From Welwitschia mirabilis (lineage: Eukaryota; Gnetophyta; Gnetopsida; Welwitschiales), in contig JBOZIK010000001.1 in assembly GCA_051453625.1 (NCBI GenBank), positions 186,007,264 through 186,071,263 of the forward strand: 64,000 nt of DNA. Direction: 5' to 3'. Position numbers and translations under genes: made by a program. A model generated the notes under the pieces. It was given only the letters and a program-made list of their open reading frames with translations. It was not told the DNA's origin and made no database searches. Each line of letters opens with the position of its first letter. Position 1 is the first letter of the stretch. Below, piece by piece: positions 1 to 11,802 of this stretch.

Positions 1-720
1 TTAGGGTTGCCTAAAAAGTTTTTATTATCCTTAAGGTCAATTTTATGTTGAACAATGGAAGTAGAAATGGCTATTAAATCTTTATGAGACCAAGAAAATG
101 GATTAATCTTTAAATTCAAAAGTGAGATTAAAATCAATTTTTATTAAGAAATTTTTTTTATTTTTTAGTAAAATTTTATTATGATCATTACATAAAAAGA
201 TATATTTCAGTTCACTAGGTAAAGTTTTCATATTTAAATTTAGATTTTTATTTTTTATTAAATTTTTATTAAAGTAAACTATCATCTAGATAACTATAAT
301 GGATAACCTTCTTCCAAATAAAAAATCTTAGTTGTAATCAAATGTCAAACTTATTTACAGATTGTAGTTTCAGTTTCTTTAATATCTTGATCAAAATAAT
401 CAGTTCCTAAATGCTCATAGTTGAGTTGATCATCATCAAGAGCTTTAAAGTTTTCTACTTCAAGTAAATTATCAAACAAGATAGGCTTATTAATTATCTC
501 TTTTTAACTAGACAATGCTATAAAAATAGACTTGACTTAATTTCTTCTTTAATATTTAACTCATCACCTAAATCTTTTTCAACATCATTAAAAACTCTAA
601 TGGTTAACTTTTTATTTTATAAATGACATTCCATTATTCTAGTTCTTTTATTGATAATAAAATAGGCTATTACACAAAATGCTCTACCTAAAAGTAGTGG
701 ATAACCTTTACTATGCTCAA
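1..720 (-). pseudogene. Athila-like Gypsy pol fragment (host element, left part)
   Basis: Minus-strand remnant of the protease-to-reverse-transcriptase linker of an Athila-type Ty3/Gypsy polyprotein. The segment at about 115-285 reads MKTLPSELKYIFL, the linker that joins protease and RT in this family; the same motif recurs in the other two copies (near 7,380 and 33,770). The rest aligns by eye with 33,540-34,220 of element 2. It stops at 720, where element 1 is inserted, and resumes at 11,808. The 3' part of this host element lies outside the window. Stops and frameshifts make it non-functional. The family assignment is fairly secure; the exact subfamily is not. Confidence 0.75.
716..720. 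other. Target site duplication of element 1, left copy
   Basis: CTCAA precedes the TG that opens the left LTR. The same five bases follow the CA that closes the right LTR at 11,802. Element 2 has CTCAAC at the homologous pol position near 34,229, which confirms that this was the empty site. Confidence 0.85.
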
Positions 721-1966
721 TGTTGCAATGTGAATTTATGTAATCTTGAAGTTTTTTAGGTAATTTTGTAAATCAAATAACTTATAGAAAAACATATGCT
801 AGTATATCTGGGAGTTCACTCGAATGTTGTAAAACCAATGAAGGCACTAGTCTAACGGTTAGAGAATTGATTTCCAAGATATTTTTGGTCTTTTATCTTA
901 TAATAACTAAAAGTAAATGCAATGTAAGTGAATGAAAATGAAATGAAAATGGAAATGGAATGAACTCCTTTAGTTCCTAATCCTTCTATTATAAGAACTA
1001 TCTTCTTTATAATTCAGATTAATTAAGAAGAGTACTCAACTTATTTGTAATTAACATGAACTATGAGATCTACTAATTAGAATATAGAATGCAATATGAA
1101 ATGGAATGGAATAGCAATGCAAATCTAAATACTAACCAAGGTCAACCTTAACAAAGGTTTCCCTTATGATTTAGATAAATCACAGAATTATCACTTTAAA
1201 CTATGATCAATTTAAACCACAAAAGACATACATAAAATTAGAATGAAAATAGTAATTGTATTGATTCAAAAAGTAATTAGATTAATTAAAATATTTACAT
1301 CCACTTATAACAAAATAGTAGTACCTTAATAAAAGAGACTCAGCCTAGCACTAAGGAAATGCCTTTCTGTAGCCACTAGATAGACCTCTGATTCTTCAAT
1401 CTTCTGTCATGAGCATATTAGGTATAAAAGATGGAAATAGAAATGAAGTAGTTGAAGGGTATTTATAGTTTTACATTGAGGTTCTAGAAAATCAACCCTA
1501 GAAGTCAAAAAATAAATCCTAATAACCCAAATGGATCGCTTGACCCATTACAAAGATAAATCTTTCTAACCATAAAAAAATAGCTGTCGTCCTAACTATC
1601 GCGGGGACGATAGAGGGACATCACTTAGTTATTCCATTAGCTTCATGCCCTACTGTTAGCCTTACAAATTTTGTCCATGTTAGTAGGGTTGTCGTCCTAC
1701 CTATCATGGAAACGACAAAGAGGACAATAGACTTTCTTATCTCCAATCTCAAAGGTAAGTCAGTCTTTTTTATGATGAATCCTTGTCTTCTAAGTATGCA
1801 GTATTAGAATATGCTTGAGAAACCTCCAAATATGGTAAGAATCGCATGTTTCATTGATCATTATGTTAGATCTCCATAATCATAAATATTGCATCCAAAC
1901 CTGTGTAAATGTCCTACAAAATCACTCAAAAAACACCATCAAATTCCTTAAATTGGCATCGCAACA
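721..1966 (-). repeat. Element 1 left (3') LTR
   Basis: 1,246-bp LTR that starts TGTTGCAATG and ends GCATCGCAACA. Its right end abuts the polypurine tract. The part from about 945 onward is closely matched by 10,826-11,802. It holds two copies of the GTCGTCC hairpin described in the findings (1,584-1,613 and 1,689-1,716). Length and ends agree with the LTRs of element 2 (1,243 bp). Confidence 0.85.
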
Positions 1967-1981
1967 TAGCCCCCTACTTAG
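1967..1981 (-). other. Polypurine tract of element 1
   Basis: On the minus strand this reads AAGTAGGGGGCTA directly before TGTTGCGATG, the 5' base of the 3' LTR. This is the position and composition of the plus-strand primer of an LTR retrotransposon. Element 2 has AGTTGGGGACTA at the same place (26,941-26,953). Confidence 0.8.
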
Positions 1982-3668
1982 CCTTGTCAATCCCTGATAA
2001 AGTAAGTGATCAATTATATTGCGAGCCAATTTAACTGAGATAAAATAATACTGAAAAGCTCTAAATTGAGTCTAATTAAATCATATAAGAAAAGATATCA
2101 CAATCAGATTAACTGATACAAATGCTAAAAGTTATCACTAAGCCCCCTACTTAAGCATGTTACTATAGAATAAATGAATGCCATACACATATAGAAATCA
2201 TAAAAATGTAACATTGATAGCTCATAAAATGATAATGTATATGCATATTATAGAAATAGTGATAATGGACTAATGTGATAGACTTAATTAGTACTAATCC
2301 TCAAAAGAATGATATATTTAAGTTTATTAGTGTCATTCATAAAGGTAAAGGTCAAGAGTAGAAAAAGAATTTATTTATTTTTGAGATGATTTAAAACATA
2401 GCTGTAAGAAAACTTTGAGAGTGTACTACGATCCTGAAAGATAAAGTTCATGAATTTTCCATAATTTTATTTAATTAATATAAAAAACTAATCCATAAAA
2501 CCCATTATATATATATGCAACGTGAAAGCTCAGAGAATGAAAAATTTGTGCTCAAAATCATAAAATAAAGCCTAGAAAGATGTCTTATTTCCCTCATAGG
2601 AGAAGCAAGATGTCCCGAATTATACCAAAGAGAAAGGATAAGTGTTGTCCCATCTGTCATGGGGACGACAGGTGTGGACAATGGTGATCAAATAAGCTAT
2701 TTGAAAAGAAAAGACAATCTAGAAAAATATTGAAAACAAGAAACTCATAAGAAAAATAGAAATAAGGTATAAAGTAAAGAGATAGCCTAAAAACATGCCT
2801 ATGGTGAATAGGGATGCATGGAGGAAAATGTTAAAAAAGAGGAAAATGCACTAAGTAGAAAGAAACAATGCTTACAGATACCACAAATATGTCCAAACTC
2901 ATGAAAAAGGAAAAACTGGAATTGATCAGGTCATGGGAACCTATTAAGAATCAATTGTTATGAAAACACATCAACATGAAACTAGAAAAAATGATTAGAT
3001 CCATAATATGATGTTGAAAAAGTATGGAAAACGACTTTGAAAAAAATCCAATAAAATAACTAAAGAAAAGAAAAATAAAAATGGACAAATAAGAACATAA
3101 AAAAGATTACTTTCTTACCCTAAATTCTAACCTAAAAAATTCCCTTGGCAAAATCATAAAATCACTTAATAAAAGATGCATTATAATATGTAAAAATTAC
3201 AAAGTACCACTTAATTAGGTAATGATTATGATGATGTCAAGCATGTCTAATGTTATCAAACAATGAATGATAAGATGAAAAGCTGTTAAAATAGAAACTT
3301 ATAATCTACTATATTAAAACAACACTAGAATCCAAAAGGTAAAGTGGTCATGTGGAAGTACTATAACTAAATAAATAAAAATAAGTCTAGAAAACAAGCA
3401 ATGCCTCTAATGACACAAGGGACACCACTGATCTCATAGCCTTAAAATGTAATTTATTTATCCATGATGAGGGATGTGCAACCACTTTTATAGGAGTAAG
3501 GACTTACACAACATATTCAATTGCCCCCCAATTAAAGTTCCTATAGCTACCATATTGCACTACTAAAGGCCCCTCTTGAGAATATTTTTCCTGGTGTGCT
3601 TGTGGTAGGACATCATGATGACCATGTTTTCGAGATATAACATGAAAGAGCATGGTCTTTTTTTCTTT

Positions 3669-3736
3669 TATCTTCTCTCTCTCTCTCTCTCCCTCACTCC
3701 CTCCCTCCCTCCCCACCCCCCCTCCCCCACCCCTCC

Positions 3737-3772
<36 letters not shown>

Positions 3773-3776
3773 ACAC
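3669..3776. repeat. CT microsatellite with C-rich core (G-quadruplex-prone)
   Basis: (CT)n on both sides of a core of CCCT and C4-C7 runs at about 3,690-3,740. The minus strand has many G3-G7 runs separated by one to three bases, which fits the G-quadruplex consensus. It lies in the 3' non-coding region of element 1. Element 2 has a smaller C-rich tract at 27,260-27,292. Confidence 0.85.
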
Positions 3777-3853
3777 ATAATTATTTCACATGACCAAGTA
3801 CTTATAAGAATAAAAACAAAGTAATGAGATGAGTAAAAAAGTAAGAACATGCA

Positions 3854-3953
3854 NNNNNNNNNNNNNNNNNNNNNNNNNNNNNNNNNNNNNNNNNNNNNNN
3901 NNNNNNNNNNNNNNNNNNNNNNNNNNNNNNNNNNNNNNNNNNNNNNNNNNNNN
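3854..3953. other. Assembly gap (100 N)
   Basis: Exactly 100 N, the usual placeholder for an unknown length. It falls between the two copies of a tandem duplication beside the CT-rich tract, both of which hinder assembly. Confidence 0.98.
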
Positions 3954-4523
3954 CCTCTAAGTATAATTTTATTCTAATATGATGAGGGAAGTGAAACTAC
4001 TATCAGAGGAGTAAGAACCTACATAGCATGATCAATTAACCACCCCCACCCCGATGGAGTTTCCATAACTAACATATCACATTGTCAAAGGAACCTTAAG
4101 GAATATTTGCTCTGGTATGCTTATGATAGGACATCATGATGACCATTTTTTTTTGAGATATAACATGAAAGAGCTTGGTTTTTATTTCTTATATATATAT
4201 ATATATTTTTGATTTGAATACATTTTACATGATCAAGTCCTTATAAGGATTATAGTGAAGTAAGGAGAGGAGTAACAAAGTAAGAACATGTAAAAATAAC
4301 TAATTTCTCACACCATTGAAATAAAACCAAATAAACCAAGGCATCTTTATTCAAAATAAAGTTCATAAATATACGAATGTCTAAAGATTAGATAAAGCCA
4401 ATCTTATCATCTAAATGTTTAAGTAAAATATTACTAATCATGGAAACTTCATAATTAAATACATATGTCAAAAAAATTTAAATGAAAACATGATGTTATC
4501 CTAAGAATAAGTTAAGAAGTAAT

Positions 4524-7500
4524 TTAGATAATGAAAAAAGAAAGGTCCTCCTCATTAAGAGGGGCTTCCAAAACAAGTGCTTCTATCATGTTCAAGGTTT
4601 CATTAGGAGATGACCCATAAATTTTTAACTTTAGTTTGTTAAATTTTTGAATTTTTCTAGTATTTGGATTAGATATTTCAACTGAGCCATTTGAGTCTAC
4701 TTTCTCTATAAGGTAAGGAGCTAATCATTTAGAAGTTAACTTGTTGTGCAAAAGATGTGCTTAAGTATTGTACAAAAGGACAAGTTGACCAGGTTCAAAC
4801 TACTTATGAATAATCTTTTTATTATGTCTAAAATTGGCTTGAGTTTATAAATTAGTTGAAGATATATAGCATGAGTACGCTTTTCATCTAAAAGGTTGAG
4901 TTGGGCTAATCAAATTTTATGATTATCATTCAAGTCTATGAGGTTAAGTTGATGAGTGAATCGACAAGAATTATAGCAAATATCACCTGATAGAATACAA
5001 ACTTTGCCATACATAAGATCATATGATAAGGAACCTAGAGAGTTATGTCAAGTAGTATGGTAAACTGAAAAAATGTTATTAAGTTTAGATAACCATGTTT
5101 TTCTATTGATAGATACTAATTTTTGAAAGATATTTTTTATTTTTCTATTTGCGTTTTCAGCTTGTCCATTAGTTTGAGGATGATAAGCACAAGCAATTCT
5201 ATGTTCAACACCAATGAATAAAAGAAGTTTTTAAAAAAGGTGGTTCATAAAATGAGTTCCCTGATTACTAATGATAATTCATAAAAAACCAAATGTTTGA
5301 AACATATAAGTTTGAACAAAGTTGCAAACAAACCAGACATCATTTTTGGTAGGAGGAACAACTTCTACCTACTTAGTAACATAGTTAACAGTGACAAGGA
5401 TATATCTTTTGTTATGAGAAGGTGATGTAATAGGGCCTACAAAGACAATTCCCTAATAATTAAAAGGTTTATATTCAAGTATAGATTTAAGAAACATATT
5501 TTGAGAATGAGGTAGGTTACCATAATGTTGAGGTGTATCACATCTTCTAGAAAAGTTAAAGGAATCCTTGAAAAGAGTAGGCCAATAAAAACCAGAGTGA
5601 AGAATTTTCATGGTAGTCTTTTAGCTACTAAAGTATCCTTTACATATCCTACCATGATTAAAGTTTTAGGATTTCTAAAGTTTTTCATTTAGGTATAAAC
5701 TTACGTATAATTTGATCTTTGTAATGTCTATAAAGATGGGGTTTATTCTAGTCATAATCATCAATCCTATGAAGAAAATATTTACATTGGTTATGGTTTC
5801 AATGCTGAGGAGTTTTTATAGTAATAAGATAGTTCACAATATCAGCATACCAAGAAGTAGGATGAGTAAAAGAGATAGCATAAAGTTGCTTAATTGCAAA
5901 GAGTTATTCATCTGGAAAAGATTCATTAATTGGAACTTTATAATAAGAGTAAGAAAGGATACATGACCAGCAACACTGTTATGTTTTTCATCTTTATCAA
6001 TGATGGTAAGATTAAATCCTTGCATAAAAAGAATCCACCTAATAAGTCTGGTACGAGAGTCTTTTTTAGTTATAAGATAGAAAATGTCCACATGATCTAT
6101 ATAAACATTGATGTGAAAGCCAAGAAGATAATGTTAAAGATGATCTTGGAAAAAGATAATGGCAAGCATTTCTCTTTTGATAATAGAGTAGTTGGATTGG
6201 GCTGGGGATAAAGTTTTACTAAGATAAGGTATGACTTTAAAATATTTTTTATATTTTTAACTAAGAAACCTCACATAGTAATATTACTTGCATTATATAT
6301 AAGTTCAAACTCTTTACTCTAATTAGGACCTATGACAATAGGTTCAAAAGAAATGTTTTCTTTGAGAGTTTCAAAAGCAAGTTGGCATGAATTATTCCAA
6401 TCAAATTTAACATCTTTTTCAACTAAGAACTGGAGAGGTTTAAAAATTCTGGCATAATCATGAGTAAATTGTCACTAAAAACTAGCATGATCAAGGAAAG
6501 ATCTAATTTGTTTGACATTAGTTAGAGGGTAATATTTTTAATGATATTAACTTTTGTGGAGTCCATTGTAATCCATTCTTTTAAAATTTGATGATCTAAA
6601 ATTCCATGTTTAATACAGAGAAAACTCTTTTCCTAACTCAAATGTAAGCCACTCTCAATACATTGGTCTAGGAATTTTTCTAATCTCTCTATAGTTTATT
6701 CAAAAGTATTACCAAAGATGGATAAGTAATCCATAAAAATTTCAATACAAGCTTCTATTATATTAGAAAAGATCCCCATCATGACTTGTTGAAAGGTTCC
6801 ATGGGCATTGTAAAGTCCAAAGGACATTCAAATTTCAAAGGGTAAGGTGAAAGTGATTTTATCTTGGTCTTCATTTGATATATAAATTTGATTATAGCCA
6901 CTATACCCATTAAGAAAACAATAGTAAGTACAACCTTGAATTCTATTAAGTACTTAATTGAGAAAGGATAAAGAGCAATGATCCTTTTTAGTAACCTCAT
7001 TAAGTTTTTTAAAATTAATGCACATTCTTCATTTTCCCCCATTCTTTGGAACTACTATTAAATGACTAATTCCTTACTATTGAATATGGCATATATGATT
7101 TTGACATCCATAAGTTTAATGATTTTATGTTTAACAATTTGTTCAAAGACCAAATTGAGTCTTTTTTATGGCTTCCTAATAGGTTTAGCATTATCTTCAA
7201 GGTAAATCTTATGTTAAACTATGAAAATAGGAATGGAAACTAAGTCTTTATATGTCTAAGCAAAGGCATTTTCTTTTGAAATTAATAGTGAGGTCAAGTT
7301 TGAATCTTGTTGAGGAGTAAAAAGGTCACTAATTATCAGGGATTTCATTTGATTTTCAGAAAGAAAAATATATTTTAAACCTTGGGGTAATGTCTTAAGT
7401 TCAAGGGTGATATTTTGGTTTATCGTCCCATATGTGATTGGAATGATACATGTGGGATAATTCTCTGCAAAAAGTTTTTCTATTAAATAAAAATGTTGAG

Positions 7501-9997
7501 TTTCTCCCCAATCTATGTGTTCTTCATTCTCAGACTAAAAACAGTGTGTTTTAGTGGGGTCATCGTAAAAAGTTAGTTCATATAGCATGATTAATCTCTC
7601 TTCAATTGGTCGATGTTGTACAAACAAGGTTGGTTTCAATTCATCTTCAAGGTTGAACTTAGTTCCTGTGTCTTTTTTAGGAGTATCAAAAACTCTAATG
7701 GTAATTTATCTATTGCCAAAATGGTATCTCATCATCCCAGATCGTGTGTTAATGATACAATGAGCAGTTGCATAAAAGGCTCTTCCTAAAAGAAGTGGAT
7801 ATTATCCATCATGTTCTATCTCAATTATGAAAATATCTATGGGGATAAAAAGCTTTCTCAATTTGGATAACTAGGTATTTAATAATTTCTAATGGTTTCT
7901 TGCTTGAGGTATCAGCTAATTCCAAGATGATTGATGTAGGTTCTATTCTATTTTCTAATCCAAGTTTCTTACATATGTGGAAAGGCATGATGTTTAAACT
8001 TGCTCCTATGTCAATTAAGACTTTTCAAATTATTTTATTTACTTCTAAGGTAACACTCATAGTTGCAACCCCAGGGTCTTTAAATTTAGGACATTTTTAC
8101 ATGACTATGTTGGCAAGAGATTGAGTAAGAAAAACTTTGCTAGGAAACTTTTTTTCTTTCTTTTTACTAAATCCTTCCATGACTTAGAATATTTAGGATT
8201 TTCTTGCAAGAATTTCCAAAAGGGTAAGTTGATATTTAGTTCTTGTATCAAAGCTTTCAGGTGTTTATTAAAGGTAGGATTCGTATTCAATTAATCAAGC
8301 AAAGAAGTGGATGTTTTCTTTCCTTTATTTTCTTATAAAGTATTTTTAGTGGAGGATTTAGTAGGTGATTTTGATGTAAGGTTGTATGAATCTAAAATTT
8401 CTACATCATCTTCCTCATTTATTTCATTATTTTTAGAAGTTGAAACCTCATAGGTAGGAGTTGTTGTATTCTTTCCACTTCTTGTTACTATTTTCATATC
8501 TCTTACAACTTCATTCAAGTTACACAATGGTTGAGATGAAAGAAATCCTTGTGGTCTTTAATTGGTAAGCATTGTTTATTAAAGCATATTTACTAAGTTC
8601 TCAATGTTTCTATTAGTTTTCCCTTGCATTTTTCTCATCTCTTTTCTGGATTCTCTAAGTGAATCATTCTGATTTTGTTGAAAAGGAGGTTGAAAGTTGG
8701 AATTACTGAATCTATTTTCAAATGGTTTTTGTTGAAATTGTCCACCTAATCTTTGTTGAAATTTTGGTTGGCTTTTAAAATTAGGTGTTCATTGGTTGAA
8801 GGAACAAACTTTCTCAAACATCCTTTCCTTAGAAGTTGGTAACAAGGGCATTCTTTTATGGGATGAGAGTTATCTTTACAATTTAAAGTTTAGTTTTCAT
8901 TTTTACTACTTTTGCATTAACTATCATTTGTATATACTTCTCTAAAGTAGTAGTAAAATCTTTCATCAAATTACTTAAGTTCTCTTTTTCTTCTTCTTTG
9001 CATGTTTAACTTCCTTTAAATACTCTAATGTTTGGCCTATAATTCAATTTTCTTTAGTGGGTTTAGGCCAGGTTTGGCTTATTTCTACAAGATTTTCCAA
9101 CACACTCCATGTTTCTTCTAAGACTAGGTTTAAAAAATTTCCTCCATAAGAAAAATCTACCAATTGTTTAGTTAGAGCATTCAATCCACTATAAAAATAA
9201 TTTACTAGTTCTTCTTTATGAAATTCATCAATAGGATTGGAATGGCTAACAATTATAAAATGTTCATAGGATGTTGCATAATCCTCATAAGGTTGTTGTT
9301 GAAAGTTGGTTACTTCTTTTCTTCTTTTTCTCATTAAACTCTCATTTAAAAGTCATTTAATAAATACTTCTTACACTTGACTCCAAGATTTAAGACTTTT
9401 ATATGGAATAGTTTTAAGACAAACTTTTTCTTTTCTTTTAAGTGTATCTGAAAAAATAATCATATAGATATGGTTACTAATATGTTTCTTTCCATTTTCT
9501 GAGGTGAGTACAAGTTATTTAATGTTAGCGAAATGTTCAAAGAAATATTCCTTTAGTTCCCTTAAAAAATTTGGATAAGCACTTAAATTTCTTAATTATA
9601 CATAGTCTTTGGAAGGCAAATCAAAAAGATTTTAAATTTCATGTTTTCTAGTGGTAATTAAATATCTAAGAGTAATATTTACATTTAAGGAAAAAGTTTC
9701 TATTATGATTGAGGTATTAGACAAAGCAACTTGCTTTTGTTTTTGCAAAGATTTTGATACATTTGACATATTCAAAGAAGAAACAATACAATCTACTTCT
9801 ATACTATAATTTTCTTTTGCAAAATCTGATTCTAAAATAATAAGACTAGAAAAATATTCTTCTTTAAATTTGGCAAGTTGTGTACCTGGGATGTGTATAC
9901 CTAGATTTAGCTTGAAGTCGAATAATCCCTCCTTAACATTTTCTTTAATCAGGTTTCATTGTCTTTAATATTTTGTCTCTCTATCAGAATACACCAT
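4524..9997 (-). pseudogene. Element 1 gag-pol polyprotein, decayed
   Basis: The frame opens at 9,997 (MVYSDRE) and ends at a stop at 4,524. Gag: capsid-like segment at about 9,050-9,340 (YFYSGLNALTKQLVD, the FYNGLNPQTKQLVD motif of Athila gag). A degenerate zinc knuckle (NCKDNSHPIKEC) lies near 8,870. Protease: IDIGASLNIMP, with catalytic DxGAS intact, at about 7,990-8,030. Linker LKTLPQGLKYIFL near 7,380. RT at 6,450-7,150: CFLNGYSGYNQI (catalytic Asp now Asn) and FMDYLSIFG (normally FMDDF). RNase H thumb/tether RLIRWILFMQGF near 6,030. Integrase at 4,900-5,640: ISNQGTHFM (second Asp now Asn) and QAENANRKIK with the Glu kept. The C-terminal LEIS/VEIS domain near 4,690 is typical of Athila/Tat. 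Most stops lie at Gln or Trp codons. RT and integrase are catalytically dead. Confidence 0.85.
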
Positions 9998-10512
9998 GTC
10001 CTTACATGCTCAACCAACAAATAGAAAACTAGAATAAAAAAATAATAGACTATTGTCCACCTAGTCATGAAGATGACAGGGAGGAAGATGATCATAGTAA
10101 TAAAAATCTAAAAATAAGAAAAATTACTGGCAGTAAAGAACTAAACTGTTATTCAGATTGTCATGGGGAAGACAGATAAAATGATAATTTATTTACACTT
10201 GCAGAAAAAGAAAATTATAAAATGTAAAAAAAGACTATTAGAAAACTAGACTCTCATTTGAGTTATCATGGGGATGATAGAGAAGACTATAGTACTTTCA
10301 TTACTAAACTAAAAATAAAAGAAAAAGTTGTGGAAATAAAAACAAATTTTCAAATTTTAGAACTATCATGCCCAATGTCATTGGGATGATATAGAGAATG
10401 GAAGGGTCCCCAAAAAAATTACAAAAAATAAAATTTTATGGAAATAAATCTACTTTAAGCTAAACTAAAAATATAGCATTAATTCAAATAAATAACCTGA
10501 ACAAAAGATTCA
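9998..10512 (-). other. Element 1 5' leader
   Basis: Region between the gag start and the 5' LTR, which begins inside the adjacent gap. It has no coding signal. Four degenerate copies of the hairpin motif occur at about 10,052-10,080, 10,157-10,175, 10,264-10,280 and 10,363-10,391, roughly every 100 bp. The primer binding site should lie in the gap and cannot be read. Confidence 0.6.
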
Positions 10513-10825
10513 NNNNNNNNNNNNNNNNNNNNNNNNNNNNNNNNNNNNNNNNNNNNNNNNNNNNNNNNNNNNNNNNNNNNNNNNNNNNNNNNNNNNNNNN
10601 NNNNNNNNNNNNNNNNNNNNNNNNNNNNNNNNNNNNNNNNNNNNNNNNNNNNNNNNNNNNNNNNNNNNNNNNNNNNNNNNNNNNNNNNNNNNNNNNNNNN
10701 NNNNNNNNNNNNNNNNNNNNNNNNNNNNNNNNNNNNNNNNNNNNNNNNNNNNNNNNNNNNNNNNNNNNNNNNNNNNNNNNNNNNNNNNNNNNNNNNNNNN
10801 NNNNNNNNNNNNNNNNNNNNNNNNN
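10513..10825. other. Assembly gap (313 N)
   Basis: A gap of 313 N, so probably a sized rather than placeholder gap. By comparison with the left LTR, it hides about the first 225 bp of the 5' LTR and the primer binding site of element 1. Confidence 0.95.
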
Positions 10826-11802
10826 GAAATGGATTATATTAGATCCTAATCCTCCTATCACAAGAACTAGCTTTTCTATAATTCAAATCAATTAAGAAGA
10901 GTACTTAACTTACTCATAATCAACATGAACTATGAGATCTACCAAGTAGAAAATAGAATGCAAAGTGAAATGGGATGGAATAGCAATGCAAATGTAATAT
11001 TGACTAAAGGTTGATCTTATGATCTAAATAAATAACAGAATTATCACTTTAAACTATGATTAATGTAAACCATAAGGGAAATACATAGAATTGAAATAAA
11101 AATAGCAATTGTATTGATTCAAAAAGTAATTGGATTAATTCAAAAATCTTTACATCCACTGATAATAAAATAGTAGCACTTTAATGGAAGTGACTTAGCC
11201 TAACACTAAGGAAACTCCTTTCTGTAGCCACTAGATGGACCTCTTATCCTTTAATCTTCTGTCATAAATATATCAAGTATAAAAGATGGAAATAGAAATG
11301 AAGAAGAAGAAGGGTATTTATAGTTTTACATTAAGGTTCTAGAAACTTAACCTTAGAAGTCAAAAAAGAAACCCTAATAGCCAAAATGAGTCACTTGATT
11401 CCATTATAAAGATAATTCTTTTTAACCATAAAAAAATAGATATTATCTTGGTTATCATGGGGATGAAAAGGGGACGTCACCTAGTTACTTCATTAGCTTC
11501 ATGCCCTACTGTCAACCCCACAGCTTTTATTCATGTTAGCAAGACTGTCGTCCTGCCTGTCATGGCGATGATAGAAAGGACAATAAGCTTCCTTATATCC
11601 AATCTCAAAGGTAAGTCAGTCTTTTATATGATGAAGTCTTCTTCCAGGTATGCAGTATCAGAATATGCCTGAGAAACCTTAAAACATGCTAAGAATCACA
11701 TGTTTCATTAATCATCCTATCAGATCTTCATAATCATTAGTATTGCATCCAAATGTATGTAAATGTCCTACAAAAGCATTCAAAATACACCATCAAATAA
11801 CA
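10826..11802 (-). repeat. Element 1 right (5') LTR, visible part
   Basis: Matches 945-1,966 of the left LTR through most of its length, including both hairpin copies (11,445-11,475 and 11,545-11,573). Near its right end about 19 bp present in the left LTR are missing: ACCATCAAATAACA here against ACCATCAAATTCC...GCAACA there. It ends in CA and is followed by the target duplication CTCAA (11,803-11,807). Confidence 0.83.

Larger units (their letters stand above)
1982..4523 (-). other. Element 1 non-coding region between integrase and 3' LTR
   Basis: No convincing reading frame. It contains one hairpin-motif copy (2,645-2,681), a tandemly duplicated block (about 3,420-3,670 and 3,957-4,190) with an assembly gap between the copies, and a CT/C-rich tract. 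The equivalent region of element 2 is about 1.4 kb longer because it keeps an extra reading frame. The short open frames at 3,504-3,850 arise from the CT-rich low-complexity tract and are not genes. Confidence 0.65.
721..11802 (-). mobile_element. Element 1: Athila-type Ty3/Gypsy LTR retrotransposon
   Basis: A full-length but decayed retrotransposon of about 11 kb read on the minus strand. From its 5' end it has a 5' LTR (partly in the gap at 10,513-10,825), a leader, gag, protease, RT, RNase H and integrase in Gypsy order, a 2.5-kb 3' non-coding region, a polypurine tract and a 3' LTR. Both outer ends are TGTT...AACA, and a perfect 5-bp target duplication (CTCAA) flanks it. It sits inside an older relative, so it is the younger of the two. 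The gag type, the protease-RT linker and the long region between integrase and 3' LTR point to the Athila lineage. Point stops show that it is not autonomous now. Confidence 0.88.

Noticed and set aside
3504-3850. Three overlapping open frames on both strands
   Set aside because: All run through the CT/C-rich tract and give Arg-Glu or Leu-Ser repeats; low-complexity artefacts inside the 3' region of element 1.
5712-6211. Plus-strand open frames of 84 and 93 residues
   Set aside because: Antisense shadows of the RNase H/integrase part of element 1; the minus-strand reading has the domain motifs.
10484-10861. 125-residue open frame on the minus strand
   Set aside because: Almost entirely N; open only because the gap is unreadable.
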